Source: Syntrophaceae bacterium UBA7544 (GTDB lineage Bacteria; Desulfobacterota; Syntrophia; Syntrophales; Smithellaceae). Taken from it: a stretch of DNA of 10,744 nucleotides. Below, piece after piece: positions 1 to 6,275 of this stretch. Positions within the stretch are counted from its first letter, which is position 1. Every line of letters begins with the position of its first letter. A program made the translations under genes and the position numbers. The notes beneath the pieces were generated by a model. That model made no database searches, was not told the DNA's origin, and saw only the letters and a list, made by a program, of their open reading frames with translations. The stretch covers positions 1 through 10,744 of the forward strand of contig DLME01000085.1 of NCBI GenBank assembly GCA_002479215.1, read 5' to 3'.

Positions 1-54
1 TCTACAAACAAACGACTTTGAAATGTCTTGATGTTGTGAATTACTATTTAAAAG

Positions 55-118
55 GTGTAACGAGAAAATCAGCGGGAGGCGGGCATAGCCTGCCGAACCG
101 CTGTATTGATCTTGTTAT
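55..118 (-). repeat. attC-like recombination site of the first cassette
   Basis: An imperfect palindrome with integron attC architecture. The outer arms 58-64 and 111-117 pair with one G-T wobble. CAGCGG (70-75) pairs with CCGCTG (98-103). An unpaired GA faces GAA, and GGCGGGC (78-84) pairs with GCCTGCC (88-94) around an ATA loop. On the minus strand the right core reads GTTACAC, close to GTTRRRY. The last codons of the membrane-protein gene run into the site, which is common for cassettes. The layout closely matches the site at 1727-1791. Folding was done by eye. Confidence 0.6.
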
Positions 119-566
119 ATTTTTCTTTACATTTATTTCCCAATACAACCCCAGACCATGCTATAAGTGAGGTCGCAATAAAATAGATAATCGCTTCTAC
201 ACGATATAACATAACCCATGATGGCAAAACGTTGTAGAAGTTAAAATAAAATATCATGCTGTAAATTGTCATATACAATGGATAACCAACCGCACCAATA
301 AGAAAAGCAAAAATCCATAATGCTTTCTTCCCCATTATTAAGGATAGAATTAAAGTAAATAAAAGTACAAAAAAGAAGTCAGCAATATAAAAGACAAGGA
401 AATTAGTTACAGTTAAAATGTATCTTGAATGGATTTCTGCTGTAACAAAGTTTTTAACAGGGAACACCCATCGATCAAAGGAATAAAGGGCAGTCCAATG
501 CCATAGGTATCCCATGACAAGCCAAAGCAAAGCGATATAGTAAACTTTTTTATTTTCTTTCATCAT
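69..566 (-). CDS. Small multi-pass membrane protein, unrecognised (putative integron cassette gene)
   Basis: The 165-residue protein has about four hydrophobic segments, roughly residues 8-28, 50-78, 82-108 and 122-142. They are rich in aromatic residues and are followed by a short lysine-rich tail, so it should be an inner-membrane protein. I recognise no family motif. There is no clear Shine-Dalgarno sequence; the first of two ATG codons lies 16 bases after a GTT core, as in integron cassettes where the leader is very short. The final residues (about 152-165) are encoded inside the attC-like stem-loop, so the natural C-terminus may have been replaced by cassette-end sequence. The reading frame is real by length, hydrophobicity pattern and position. 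The function is unknown. Confidence 0.75.
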   Translation of the reverse strand: MMKENKKVYYIALLWLVMGYLWHWTALYSFDRWVFPVKNFVTAEIHSRYILTVTNFLVFYIADFFFVLLFTLILSLIMGKKALWIFAFLIGAVGYPLYMTIYSMIFYFNFYNVLPSWVMLYRVEAIIYFIATSLIAWSGVVLGNKCKEKYNKINTAVRQAMPASR

Positions 567-576
567 TTTTAATTTA

Positions 577-633
577 ATACAACACGCGCGTCACGCGCCG
601 CCTTCGGGCGCGTCGCTGTGGAGGCGCAGGTTG
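577..633 (-). repeat. Possible second attC-like site (GC-rich palindrome)
   Basis: Nested arms can be drawn: CAAC (580-583) with GTTG (630-633), GCGC (586-589) with GCGC (624-627), and ACGCGCC (593-599) with GGCGCGT (607-613). On the minus strand it ends in GTTGTAT, an imperfect GTTRRRY, 16 bases before the next start codon. It differs from the other two sites in having a strongly asymmetric internal loop (10 against 3 bases), so it is a weaker call. Position between two putative cassette genes is the main support. Confidence 0.4.
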
Positions 634-707
634 AAATCGGTGTCTTTGAAAGCGTAAAATCCCACACGTTCTTCGAGAGGCAAATCAAAAGTGCGGAGGT
701 TCACCAT
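591..707 (-). pseudogene. Short coding-like fragment overlapping the end of the DUF4424 gene
   Basis: A 38-codon minus-strand frame opens with ATG at 707 inside the last codons of the DUF4424 gene and ends with TGA at 591-593, within the GC-rich palindrome. It contains strongly protein-like sequence (FDLPLEERVGFYAFKDTDFN and then LRLHSDAPEGGA). It overlaps the DUF4424 frame in another phase. It may be a tiny overlapping gene, but I think it is more likely the 3' end of another gene left at a cassette junction. No family is recognised. Confidence 0.3.
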
Positions 708-1716
708 AACCATTAGATTTAAAGTTCCTTACATTTCCGAAATATATGGATAATTCTGATTTAGGTTCGAAATTCTGTAAATTGATTTCGTATAGAAGGT
801 CTGACACTTTCGCGATTTTCGATGGAAAGCAGAGGGCTACTATTTCATTCTTTGACTTAGTGTGAATTCTGAGTTTAAAGTCCCGGATTCCATCTTTCCA
901 ACTGTTCGCGGTTGTCAAAATATACTCCACAATTGTCCCTGGAACTTGACCATGACTATCTAGATTTTCATTATTTGATAACAGTCGATCTAGCTTCTGA
1001 ATTTGATCATCAGTGGGACAAAAATCAAAAACATCTTTCAACCCCCAAGAATGAATCGTCCGGGAAACGTCTCTATCGTGACCGGAATACCCTCCGGCAG
1101 TGCCTTCTGCAATGAATGGGCGGTATGTATGCTCTATATGCACAATAGATTTAGAAGGAAAGAACTGTTTCCACACATAAGTGACGTTAATATTCCATTT
1201 TGGAATTCCATGAACAACAAGGCCTTTCTCTGTCAGGGCTTGAATCTGTTTCTTGGAGATCTGCAGTTCATGATCTTTTAGCAGAGTTTCATCAAATGGG
1301 AACAATGCTATTTGTTTCAGTGAAAACCCGACGGACTTGAGAACGTCTGTTACATCACGGCCCTTCAATGTTGCCTTAACTTCTGTATCATAGGTGACTG
1401 ATTTACCATTAGCCACTATTGTGAAACCTGATGGCTGCCCATGTGATATGATAAGGGATTCAGAAGGATTTGCAGGATAGGGCGGCAAAGGAAACATTAC
1501 TACGGCATTTTCGTTTTGATCCGACTCGTTAATGAAATCATAACTCACCTGGATCTTATCGTAAGATATATCTAGTGTCTCATGTTTGATAGCAATGGCA
1601 TTTGTTTTGGCAATGGTTACGCCGCCAACGCCAAGCGAAGCAAAGCCATCATTTGCGAACAGATACTGAGGAATAAGTACCATCAGGACAATTAATATAG
1701 TCACTGCGATCTTCAC
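685..1716 (-). CDS. DUF4424 family exported protein
   Basis: The 343-residue protein has a signal peptide (residues 1-21, hydrophobic core ILIVLMVLIPQYLF) cleaved just before NDG. The family hallmarks follow in order: a start of the type NDGxAxLxxGGxxxxKxxxIxxxxExLxIS, a VxYxFxNxSDxxxxxxVxFPxP strand, a VTDVLKxxGxSLxxIALFPFDE segment near residue 125, W/Y-rich YVWKQFFPSKS near 180, HTYRPF, GTAGG, and a C-terminal NSWKDGIRDFKLRI block. The length is normal for DUF4424. The start is GTG at 1716, chosen because GGAGG lies five bases upstream and the leader begins at a GTT attC core. The molecular function of DUF4424 is not established; the signal peptide places it in the periplasm or cell envelope. 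Confidence 0.85.
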   Translation of the reverse strand: MKIAVTILIVLMVLIPQYLFANDGFASLGVGGVTIAKTNAIAIKHETLDISYDKIQVSYDFINESDQNENAVVMFPLPPYPANPSESLIISHGQPSGFTIVANGKSVTYDTEVKATLKGRDVTDVLKSVGFSLKQIALFPFDETLLKDHELQISKKQIQALTEKGLVVHGIPKWNINVTYVWKQFFPSKSIVHIEHTYRPFIAEGTAGGYSGHDRDVSRTIHSWGLKDVFDFCPTDDQIQKLDRLLSNNENLDSHGQVPGTIVEYILTTANSWKDGIRDFKLRIHTKSKNEIVALCFPSKIAKVSDLLYEINLQNFEPKSELSIYFGNVRNFKSNGYGEPPHF

Positions 1717-1726
1717 AAGACCTCCA
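1717..1726 (-). promoter_or_regulatory. Strong Shine-Dalgarno site deciding a GTG start
   Basis: On the minus strand TGGAGGTCTT immediately precedes the GTG start of the DUF4424 gene. It also directly follows the GTTGAAC core of the attC-like site, so the cassette seems to carry its own ribosome-binding site within a leader of about 16 bases. Confidence 0.7.
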
Positions 1727-1791
1727 GTTCAACGAAAAGCTGAGCCGGAGCAGCCCAACGGGCTGCGATCGGCTCTAGCGACTTGTTAAGG
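1727..1791 (-). repeat. attC-like recombination site (clearest of three)
   Basis: A textbook-like attC fold. GCAGCCC (1750-1756) pairs perfectly with GGGCTGC (1760-1766) around an AAC loop. An unpaired GA faces GAT. GCTGAGCCG (1739-1747) pairs with CGGCTC plus AGC (1770-1779), leaving T1776 as a single extrahelical base. The outer arms TCAACGA and TTGTTAA pair with one mismatch and one wobble. On the minus strand the right core is GTTGAAC, a perfect GTTRRRY; the left core CCTTAAC is one base off RYYYAAC. It lies between the DUF2971 stop and the DUF4424 start, exactly where a cassette attC belongs. Confidence 0.75.
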
Positions 1792-1819
1792 TTTATTTTG
1801 GCACATGTAAATTATTTAT

Positions 1820-2650
1820 TCACTTTAGTTCATTTATGTTAAGACGATACTCATACCTATCAATACTGCATTGTAAAATATCTACATTATAGTTCTTCGA
1901 TGAATATTCATCTTTGATCAATTTCATAACCTGCTGTTTAAACTCATCACTTGCTTTACATCCAAAAATCACTTCTTTTAAAGCTGATTTTTCATATCGA
2001 ATCATTCGTTTGCTTATATCTCTGTATGGCATTGTAATTCGCCGTTCTTTTTCATATTGCCAGTCTATACTTTTAGTGTTGAAAAATTTATAGAGATGAT
2101 GGTGATCGCTGAAAAGAAAATCGTATGGCTCTGGGCGTTTGCTTTGATACTTTACTTTGTCAGCTGGTAAAGTCCTATGATAAATAGGATTTATGTGATT
2201 GTTTAATGTTACGTCATCAGTTTTTATGCACAATGAATTTTGATCTATCATTGTTTCGAATCCTATGCAGATGCCACAGTGTGAGTTTGCGTAATGACTC
2301 CACATAAGAATATTATCCCTTATTTCACTCAGACAATATAACGTAATTGTATGAAAATTCGACTTCTCATATTGCTGCATGATTTTTTCAGTATCGAAAT
2401 TTATTAACTCAAGCCATTTTATAACGGGTCCAGCAAGGTTCTCATCGATGTGGTGTTCCATTACGTGAGTCTCCCATTGCTCCTTGTTAGTAGGTAATAC
2501 AACACTTACTCTGCAATCAAAGGGATCGTTAAATTCTTCAACAAATGAAAAATAGAGTTCATTATTTCGTAGAATATCTAGGGTGTGCTCGTTGTCAGGT
2601 CGGTATTTGTATAATCGCCGGATATTGTCATCACCGTCTTCTAACGCCAT
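1820..2650 (-). CDS. DUF2971 family protein (putative integron cassette gene)
   Basis: The 276-residue soluble protein shows the DUF2971 signature: LYKYRP near residue 13, NELYFS followed by EFNDPFDC at 39-46, the central CLSEIRDNILMWSHYANSHCGICIGFE-type block at 106-132 (CLSE, MWSHYA and the GICIGFE strand), a VKYQSKRPEP segment, and a C-terminal WQYEKERRI block. The length is typical. The biochemical role is unknown; such genes are often seen in accessory and defence-rich regions, which fits a cassette. The ATG at 2650 is preceded by AAGGA within a 13-base leader that begins at a GTTAAGG core (2658-2664). No signal peptide is seen. Confidence 0.88.
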   Translation of the reverse strand: MALEDGDDNIRRLYKYRPDNEHTLDILRNNELYFSFVEEFNDPFDCRVSVVLPTNKEQWETHVMEHHIDENLAGPVIKWLELINFDTEKIMQQYEKSNFHTITLYCLSEIRDNILMWSHYANSHCGICIGFETMIDQNSLCIKTDDVTLNNHINPIYHRTLPADKVKYQSKRPEPYDFLFSDHHHLYKFFNTKSIDWQYEKERRITMPYRDISKRMIRYEKSALKEVIFGCKASDEFKQQVMKLIKDEYSSKNYNVDILQCSIDRYEYRLNINELK

Positions 2651-2698
2651 GTCTGTTCCTTAACAGTGTTTATATGTATCCTTGCTAATATTACAAAC

Positions 2699-2730
2699 GC
2701 CGCAATGCTGTCGGCATAACACCCTGCGGC
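2699..2730. repeat. Bulged hairpin GCCGCA/TGCGGC
   Basis: GCCGCA (2699-2704) pairs with TGCGGC (2725-2730). ATGC (2705-2708) pairs with GCAT (2714-2717), leaving a seven-base one-sided bulge. No U-run follows on either strand, so a terminator is unlikely. It could be a degraded attC or a repeat-associated stem. Confidence 0.35.
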
Positions 2731-2740
2731 AATAACTAGA
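2711..2740 (+). repeat. Imperfect direct repeat, copy 1
   Basis: TCGGCATAACACCC, a variable stretch, then AACTAGA. The second copy at 2816-2846 begins with TCGGCATAACATCC and also ends in AACTAGA. The copies are about 105 bases apart. Confidence 0.5.
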
Positions 2741-2815
2741 ATTTTAAATCTAATAACTTAATATTAAACAATAATCAATCTATTTCCTATTTTCTAACTT
2801 GGGATATTATCTGGA

Positions 2816-2846
2816 TCGGCATAACATCCCTACTCATTAACTAGAG
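2816..2846 (+). repeat. Imperfect direct repeat, copy 2
   Basis: Second copy of the TCGGCATAACAYCC ... AACTAGA repeat. It runs directly into the diverged relative of the 52-base intergenic repeat. Confidence 0.5.
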
Positions 2847-2884
2847 ATTATCCGCCGGACTTATATTGCAGATTACTATTTGAA
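2828..2884 (+). repeat. Diverged relative of the 52-base intergenic repeat
   Basis: It begins with CCCTAC and contains TAGAGATTA and CCGCCGG. It ends with CAGATTACTATTTGAAA, matching the GAAGATTACCAATTGAAA end of the copy at 6471. The alignment needs small gaps, unlike the three central copies. Confidence 0.4.
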
Positions 2885-2997
2885 ACCTTGTAGACACGAT
2901 TGGAAATGTATTTTCAACATTACAGGAAGAACTATATTAACCAATATTTTTAAGAAAATATTATCCATAACACCTACTACTGTTCAGTGGTCGGCAG

Positions 2998-3330
2998 TTG
3001 TCAGAATTGAGGATAGCGGATGGAAGGAGAGTAACGGCGAGCCATCCAGCGTCGTCACTTGGGGATATGCGGTTGCCGCCAGAACCAGCCTACTACCATC
3101 TCTTCGGCTATAGCAGGGATTTCAGTTTGATGATCAATCGAAACAATGACGGCGCCGTGAGTCTTGCCAGTGAACTCGACCCGAGAGCACAAGCGGCCAC
3201 GCGCAAGATGAACGGTTTTAATGAAGACCACGGCGGCATTTTCTCCTGCCCTGCGGTCTCCCAGGTGGTCAATACGATCTTGAGCAACAGCGAGGTACAG
3301 ACGCCATGGGTTGAAAGAAAAAACGAGTAA
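2998..3330 (+). pseudogene. C-terminal remnant of an alpha/beta hydrolase (lipase-like)
   Basis: The frame has no ATG start and no ribosome-binding site; it opens only from a TTG at 2998. From about 3060 it reads DMRLPPEPAYYHLFGYS, then NNDGAVSLASELDPRAQAA, then GFNEDHGGIFSCPAVSQVVN. This resembles the end of PGAP1-like or lipase-like alpha/beta hydrolases, which have a P-x-YY-LFGY strand, an NDGxVxLxSxLDxRAQ acid loop and a GFxEDHxxIL histidine motif. The aspartate of NDG and the histidine of EDH could be the acid and base of the triad; the nucleophile elbow (GxSxG) and the whole N-terminal two thirds are missing. Its base composition is more GC-rich than its neighbours, which suggests an acquired gene that then decayed. 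Confidence 0.5.
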
Positions 3331-3339
3331 CAATACTTT

Positions 3340-3885
3340 TCAAATAACGTAAGGAATAAACATTTTAGTTTTCAGCGTGTAATGCCTGTATCTTTCACCG
3401 AAATACTCTATATTTTCTTTTTCTTCCACCAATGCGGCGAAAATACATGAACAGGTTGCAATCAAAGCAACGATGAGCAAAGTGACCTCGATATTTCTTA
3501 ATAAAATTCCCCAAGCCAGAAATAAAAGCGAGCTGTACATGGGGTGCCGAACATGCTTGAAAATCCCGGACTCTATCAATACAGTAGTCTTCTCAAAATT
3601 GAACAGAGTATGATCACGTCGCTGCTTGCTCACTATGCCCTTTTTCCGCATAATAAATACAGCTGAAAGAACAAACACTAAGGAAGCGAGCATAAGCGCC
3701 GAGGAAATCAATGGCTGAAGGCCAAATTTTTCTGGTATCAAATACCGATAATTTTGAATCGAAATCCATAAAATACACTCCCACACAACCAATCGATACA
3801 AGCCATGGTTTTTCAGACTTAACAGGCTCCGCCAGGAAATGGTTAATAGTGGCAGCGAAAGGATGCAAAAAGAAATGGCTTTCAT
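3340..3885 (-). CDS. Isoprenylcysteine carboxyl methyltransferase (ICMT/PEMT)-type membrane methyltransferase
   Basis: The 181-residue membrane protein has about five hydrophobic segments. The C-terminal half carries the family core: ESGIFKHVRHPMYSSLLFLA with RHPMY at 113-117, a transmembrane helix, then EEKEN (154-158) and YFGERYRHYTLKTKMFIP to the end. In ICMT/PEMT enzymes the RHPxY and E-EN segments form the S-adenosylmethionine-binding site in the membrane. The bacterial members are a broad group whose acceptors are mostly unknown, so a prenyl-cysteine substrate should not be assumed. The protein is complete and of usual length. It converges on the hydrolase remnant, with ten bases between stop codons. 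The ATG at 3885 has only a weak ribosome-binding site. Confidence 0.82.
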   Translation of the reverse strand: MKAISFCILSLPLLTISWRSLLSLKNHGLYRLVVWECILWISIQNYRYLIPEKFGLQPLISSALMLASLVFVLSAVFIMRKKGIVSKQRRDHTLFNFEKTTVLIESGIFKHVRHPMYSSLLFLAWGILLRNIEVTLLIVALIATCSCIFAALVEEKENIEYFGERYRHYTLKTKMFIPYVI

Positions 3886-4007
3886 ATCTGACTAATGATC
3901 ATCCGGGTTGATTAGATAAAATGTTTTCACGTCAGGTACGGCAATGGATGGATGTTCACTGTTCGAACCTCGATGAATTTCATTTTTTTTGATAAGGTAT
4001 TGCTTTT
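3886..4007. other. Intergenic gap without recognised features
   Basis: This is upstream of the methyltransferase gene. It contains a run of eight T at about 3983-3990 but no hairpin beside it, and no promoter I would defend. Confidence 0.4.
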
Positions 4008-4265
4008 TCACGGTGGGAATATATGAAGAACGGTCTTGTTTGTCAATTGGATTTTGGCCACAAAATGTGATGTGTGGTGTCGATGTTTGCCGTCGGGCGT
4101 GAATTCGGCAGCGAGCTCATTCTCCATAGCTTGCTGTGGAGTAAGCGAGCGAATACTAAATTATATTATTCCTTGTGAATCGAAGATTCTTTGCGGCTTG
4201 CCGCGAAGAGCTTCAATTTTGTTTATTGCGGATTGTAACCCTTGATTTCTACCTTCATCACCGAT
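4008..4265 (-). pseudogene. Decayed gene with an in-frame TAA, family unknown
   Basis: One minus-strand frame is bounded by TAG at 4266-4268 and TGA at 4008-4010, with a single internal TAA at 4161-4163. Both sides look strongly coding in the same phase: GDEGRNQGLQSAINKIEALR then GKPQRIFDSQGII before the stop, and SIRSLTPQQAMENELAAEFT then PDGKHRHHTSHFVAKIQLTN after it. There is no start codon in the first part, so the N-terminus is also lost. I do not recognise the family. Overlapping plus-strand frames are cysteine-rich and look like shadows. Confidence 0.4.
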
Positions 4266-4317
4266 CTATTGAGTACAGAAATAATCATCACATCTTCAAT
4301 TAGTTGCGCTCAATAGC

Positions 4318-4653
4318 TTATTCTATGTGTGATTTAGCTGTTTTGAGAGCGAGATCTTTATCCCTTGTAAACAACCTCCACTCCTTTCCTGACAAGCTAG
4401 TACCGGTTGCCTTGTCGCGACCCCTGCAGTAATACCAATGTCCAAAGCGCTCGACAGTAGAAAACGGATGATTGGCTATAGAGAGGATTCCGTTAGGATT
4501 AACCTCCTCGAAAAAAATGGTTTCGTCGGGGACTTCGTCATAAGGCAGGTCATCAGGCAATACGATTTGAGATACATCAAATTTATCTGCCTCCTTTTTA
4601 TCCAACCAGTCTGAAATTTTCATTTCATTTGTTTGTTTGACATTATTTTTCAT
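4318..4653 (-). CDS. Unrecognised 111-residue acidic protein
   Basis: The soluble protein has two parts. Residues 1-50 are acidic and charged (ISDWLDKKEADKFD, then LPDDLPYDEVPDETIFFEE). The second half is compact and aromatic: HPFSTVERFGHWYYCRGRD followed by GTSLSGKEWRLFTRDKDLAL. There is no signal peptide or membrane segment. The ATG at 4653 is preceded by AAGAAGGGA at a good distance, so translation is likely. I recognise no family and assign no function. A copy of the upstream repeat family lies about 70 bases before the start. The spacing to its neighbours suggests a single-gene unit. Confidence 0.65.
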   Translation of the reverse strand: MKNNVKQTNEMKISDWLDKKEADKFDVSQIVLPDDLPYDEVPDETIFFEEVNPNGILSIANHPFSTVERFGHWYYCRGRDKATGTSLSGKEWRLFTRDKDLALKTAKSHIE

Positions 4654-4681
4654 AAGAAATCCCTTCTTGATATCTTGTTTT

Positions 4682-4834
4682 TTATAACTTCCTTTTCCCT
4701 TGCATGTAGGTTGGTGGTTTTTGATATTTCAACCATGTATCCGCTGCCCCAGATACTAATATCCATCCGTCAACCTTTACATCATCCATATCACAATTAT
4801 GGGTTAAAAGAACATCACTGATTACGGATTGAAG
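4682..4834 (-). pseudogene. Startless 50-codon remnant containing a THNCDMDD motif
   Basis: The minus-strand frame is open from TAG (4835-4837) to TAA (4682-4684) with no usable start. It reads SVISDVLLTHNCDMDDVKVD, then GWILVSGAADTWLKYQKPP. The VLLTHNCD pattern looks like a real protein strand ending in Cys-Asp. A related but stop-ridden version (NNCDIEQ ... LKYC) is present near 10371-10447. It is probably the tail of a lost gene that also makes up repeat copy A. Family unknown. Confidence 0.3.
4721..4800 (-). repeat. Upstream repeat family, copy A
   Basis: In plus-strand reading it contains ATATTTCAACCATGTATCCG and ends with TACATCATCCATATCACAAT. Copy B (10351-10447) has ATATTTCAATCATGCATCCG and TATATCACAATTAT in the same order. 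It lies about 70 bases upstream of the 4318-4653 gene. Confidence 0.5.
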
Positions 4835-5076
4835 CTACGCATTTTCGTCGAGGCTGACGATTTGTGGATAACAGGAAGAAGTGCTTGCTGAAAACATCTA
4901 TACCTTCACAGAATTGAAGCGCTAAAGTTTTGTCGATTACCAATGTAAAGATGCACAGCCACTCCTCGAATTTCACTACCCGCTTCTGATGGTGGGAGGG
5001 GGCAAAAATGGCGGCGTTTGCAGGAGGAGGCGGGCGGGATCAATGGTCTTTACCGTCTCTTTGTTCTGAAACTGGA

Positions 5077-5370
5077 CTATACGTCAGTCTCTTTACCAGG
5101 ATAGGGAAGAATCATCAGAATTAAGTATCCTGCTATAGCATACACGATAAGCGCGGCAAGGGTGGCAAAATCAACCACGAAACCTGAAAATTTCAGGTCT
5201 GGAATAATTTTGGCAAATGGCGCTACAAGCCGCGCCGTGACATCATAAAGCCAGGCAACGAAAGGCGTACCTGCATTAACTACCAAAAACTTAAATATCA
5301 ACCTGAAAATTAAAAGTAGTTCGATAATGCCCACGACAATATTAATGAAAGCCCTTATAATTCTAAACAT
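5077..5370 (-). CDS. YggT family membrane protein
   Basis: The 97-residue integral membrane protein has two main hydrophobic regions (about residues 5-30 and 68-90) around a loop. The family pattern is visible: an N-terminal helix IINIVVGIIELLLIFRLIFKF-like in character, the P-F-xx-W-LYDVTxxLVAPFAKIIP loop (residues 36-56), and DFATLAALIVYAIAGYLIL. YggT/YlmG proteins are linked to membrane and division-related functions, but their exact role is not fixed; this copy stands alone rather than beside proC or the ylm genes. The ATG at 5370 has only a distant AGGA, so translation initiation may be weak. Confidence 0.72.
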   Translation of the reverse strand: MFRIIRAFINIVVGIIELLLIFRLIFKFLVVNAGTPFVAWLYDVTARLVAPFAKIIPDLKFSGFVVDFATLAALIVYAIAGYLILMILPYPGKETDV

Positions 5371-5831
5371 AAATTTGTTTTAATCCTGTTTTACTTAAGT
5401 TAATACAACTCCTTATGCTCCTTCGTATTCCATTGCTGAAAACATTTCTGTTGCTATTATTTAACTATAAGTCTTCCGTGTAGTCAAGATAAAGAAAATA
5501 TTTTGTCAATGGCCAAACACAACTGTCCGCGGGTAGTAGGAATCGGTGTAGCTGTAATCATTACCAATTGAACTATCGCATGGACGCGAAGAACAGTGAC
5601 GATTTCTTTCAGGAAGAAGCAAATGCTAACTACACCTACAAAGTGTTAATCTGTTTGAATCAGCAAGAGTCTAGTGACATGTTCTACCCAAAGTAATTTT
5701 TTTATTTTAATCTATTACTGTTGAAGATTGACTTATGGCAAGGAGAGTTTACGAGTACTGTGTGAAACAAATAATGAGAACGATCATAAAAAAATTGCAA
5801 AGGAAAGGGTAATAATAATCAACTTTTTCAT
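5371..5831. other. Intergenic stretch without a supported gene
   Basis: It contains CATTACCAATTGAA at about 5559-5572 and CTACACCTACAAA at 5631-5643. These two pieces also occur in the 52-base repeat, but here they appear in the reverse order and separated. A 25-codon basic frame (5735-5812, plus) has no ribosome-binding site or recognisable content. A T7 tract near 5700 lacks a stem. Confidence 0.45.
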
Positions 5832-6275
5832 TTAGCGCCTTTCTTTACTTACAATCTTTCCATTCTTGTCTTTGCATATATACCAAATAGCGCCGGGAAG
5901 CACTACACCGCCAAGCGGTACACCGTTAGGACTCACTATACCGCCACTCACCCTGCTGGTATCTTGTTCGGTATAGCATTTAAGCTCTTCCTTGTCTGTT
6001 TTCTGTTCTTTTCGATTGATCTGCTGTCCTTGGCGGGTTTCAGCCTCCTGCCTTTGTACTTGCGCTTTCCGTTCTGCTTCATACCCTTGTGTTTCCTTGG
6101 GTGAATCCCGTTTGTATGAATCTATTTTCTTAGCCTTATTCTCGTATTCTTCTGGAATAGGTTCGTTCGTTATAACAGTCTGGCCATCCTTATCCGTATA
6201 TGTGTAAATTTCTCCTGCATAGGCAGCGGTTAAAAGAGCGAAAAAAACACATGATATTAAAAATGTTCGGCTCAT
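5832..6275 (-). CDS. DUF4124 domain exported protein
   Basis: The 147-residue protein begins with a signal peptide (MSRTFLISCVFFALLTAAYA, residues 1-20) and then the DUF4124 pattern IYTYTDKDGQTVITNEPIP, a small beta module common in secreted proteins. A charged Q/E/K-rich coiled stretch follows (about residues 45-95), then a cysteine-containing C-terminal region with a G/V-P-L-G-G-V-V-L-P-G turn and YICKDKNGKIVSK. The ATG at 6275 was chosen because AGAGGGA lies seven bases upstream; a longer frame from TTG at 6329 would place 18 residues before the signal peptide and is rejected. Likely periplasmic. The function is unknown beyond the domain. Confidence 0.8.
   Translation of the reverse strand: MSRTFLISCVFFALLTAAYAGEIYTYTDKDGQTVITNEPIPEEYENKAKKIDSYKRDSPKETQGYEAERKAQVQRQEAETRQGQQINRKEQKTDKEELKCYTEQDTSRVSGGIVSPNGVPLGGVVLPGAIWYICKDKNGKIVSKERR

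Larger units (their letters stand above)
2651..2997. other. Intergenic stretch with hairpin, direct repeat and a repeat relative
   Basis: There is no convincing gene. The left edge has a GTTAAGG core (2658-2664, minus strand) that may mark the start of the DUF2971 cassette, but no good attC stem or attI lies beyond it. It also holds the hairpin at 2699-2730, two copies of a TCGGCATAAC repeat, and a diverged relative of the 52-base repeat at 2828-2884. A plus-strand frame from about 2880 has no recognisable content. Confidence 0.5.
4654..5076. other. Intergenic stretch with repeat copy and remnant frame
   Basis: It contains copy A of the upstream repeat family, the open but startless frame at 4682-4834, and a GATTACCAATGTAAAG segment near 4934 that resembles the end of the 52-base repeat. 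The part from 4980 to 5045 is a purine-rich, G-rich tract with no coding frame I can support. Confidence 0.45.

Noticed and set aside
3055..3333. Minus-strand frame of 92 residues opposite the hydrolase remnant
   Set aside because: It is the mirror of the hydrolase frame, has no ribosome-binding site, and the plus strand shows family motifs.
3950..3975. GTTCGAACC, resembling a tRNA T-loop
   Set aside because: The flanking bases do not form a T-stem, and no acceptor or anticodon arms are found.
4182..4214. Strong plus-strand hairpin followed by AATTTTGTTT, terminator-like
   Set aside because: No plus-strand gene precedes it, and it lies inside the decayed minus-strand reading frame, so the stem is probably due to coding sequence.
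4036..4245. 69-residue cysteine-rich plus-strand frame
   Set aside because: It is the antisense shadow of the decayed minus-strand frame, which has much more protein-like sequence.
5735..5812. 25-codon basic plus-strand frame
   Set aside because: There is no ribosome-binding site and no homology clue, and it is short enough to arise by chance.
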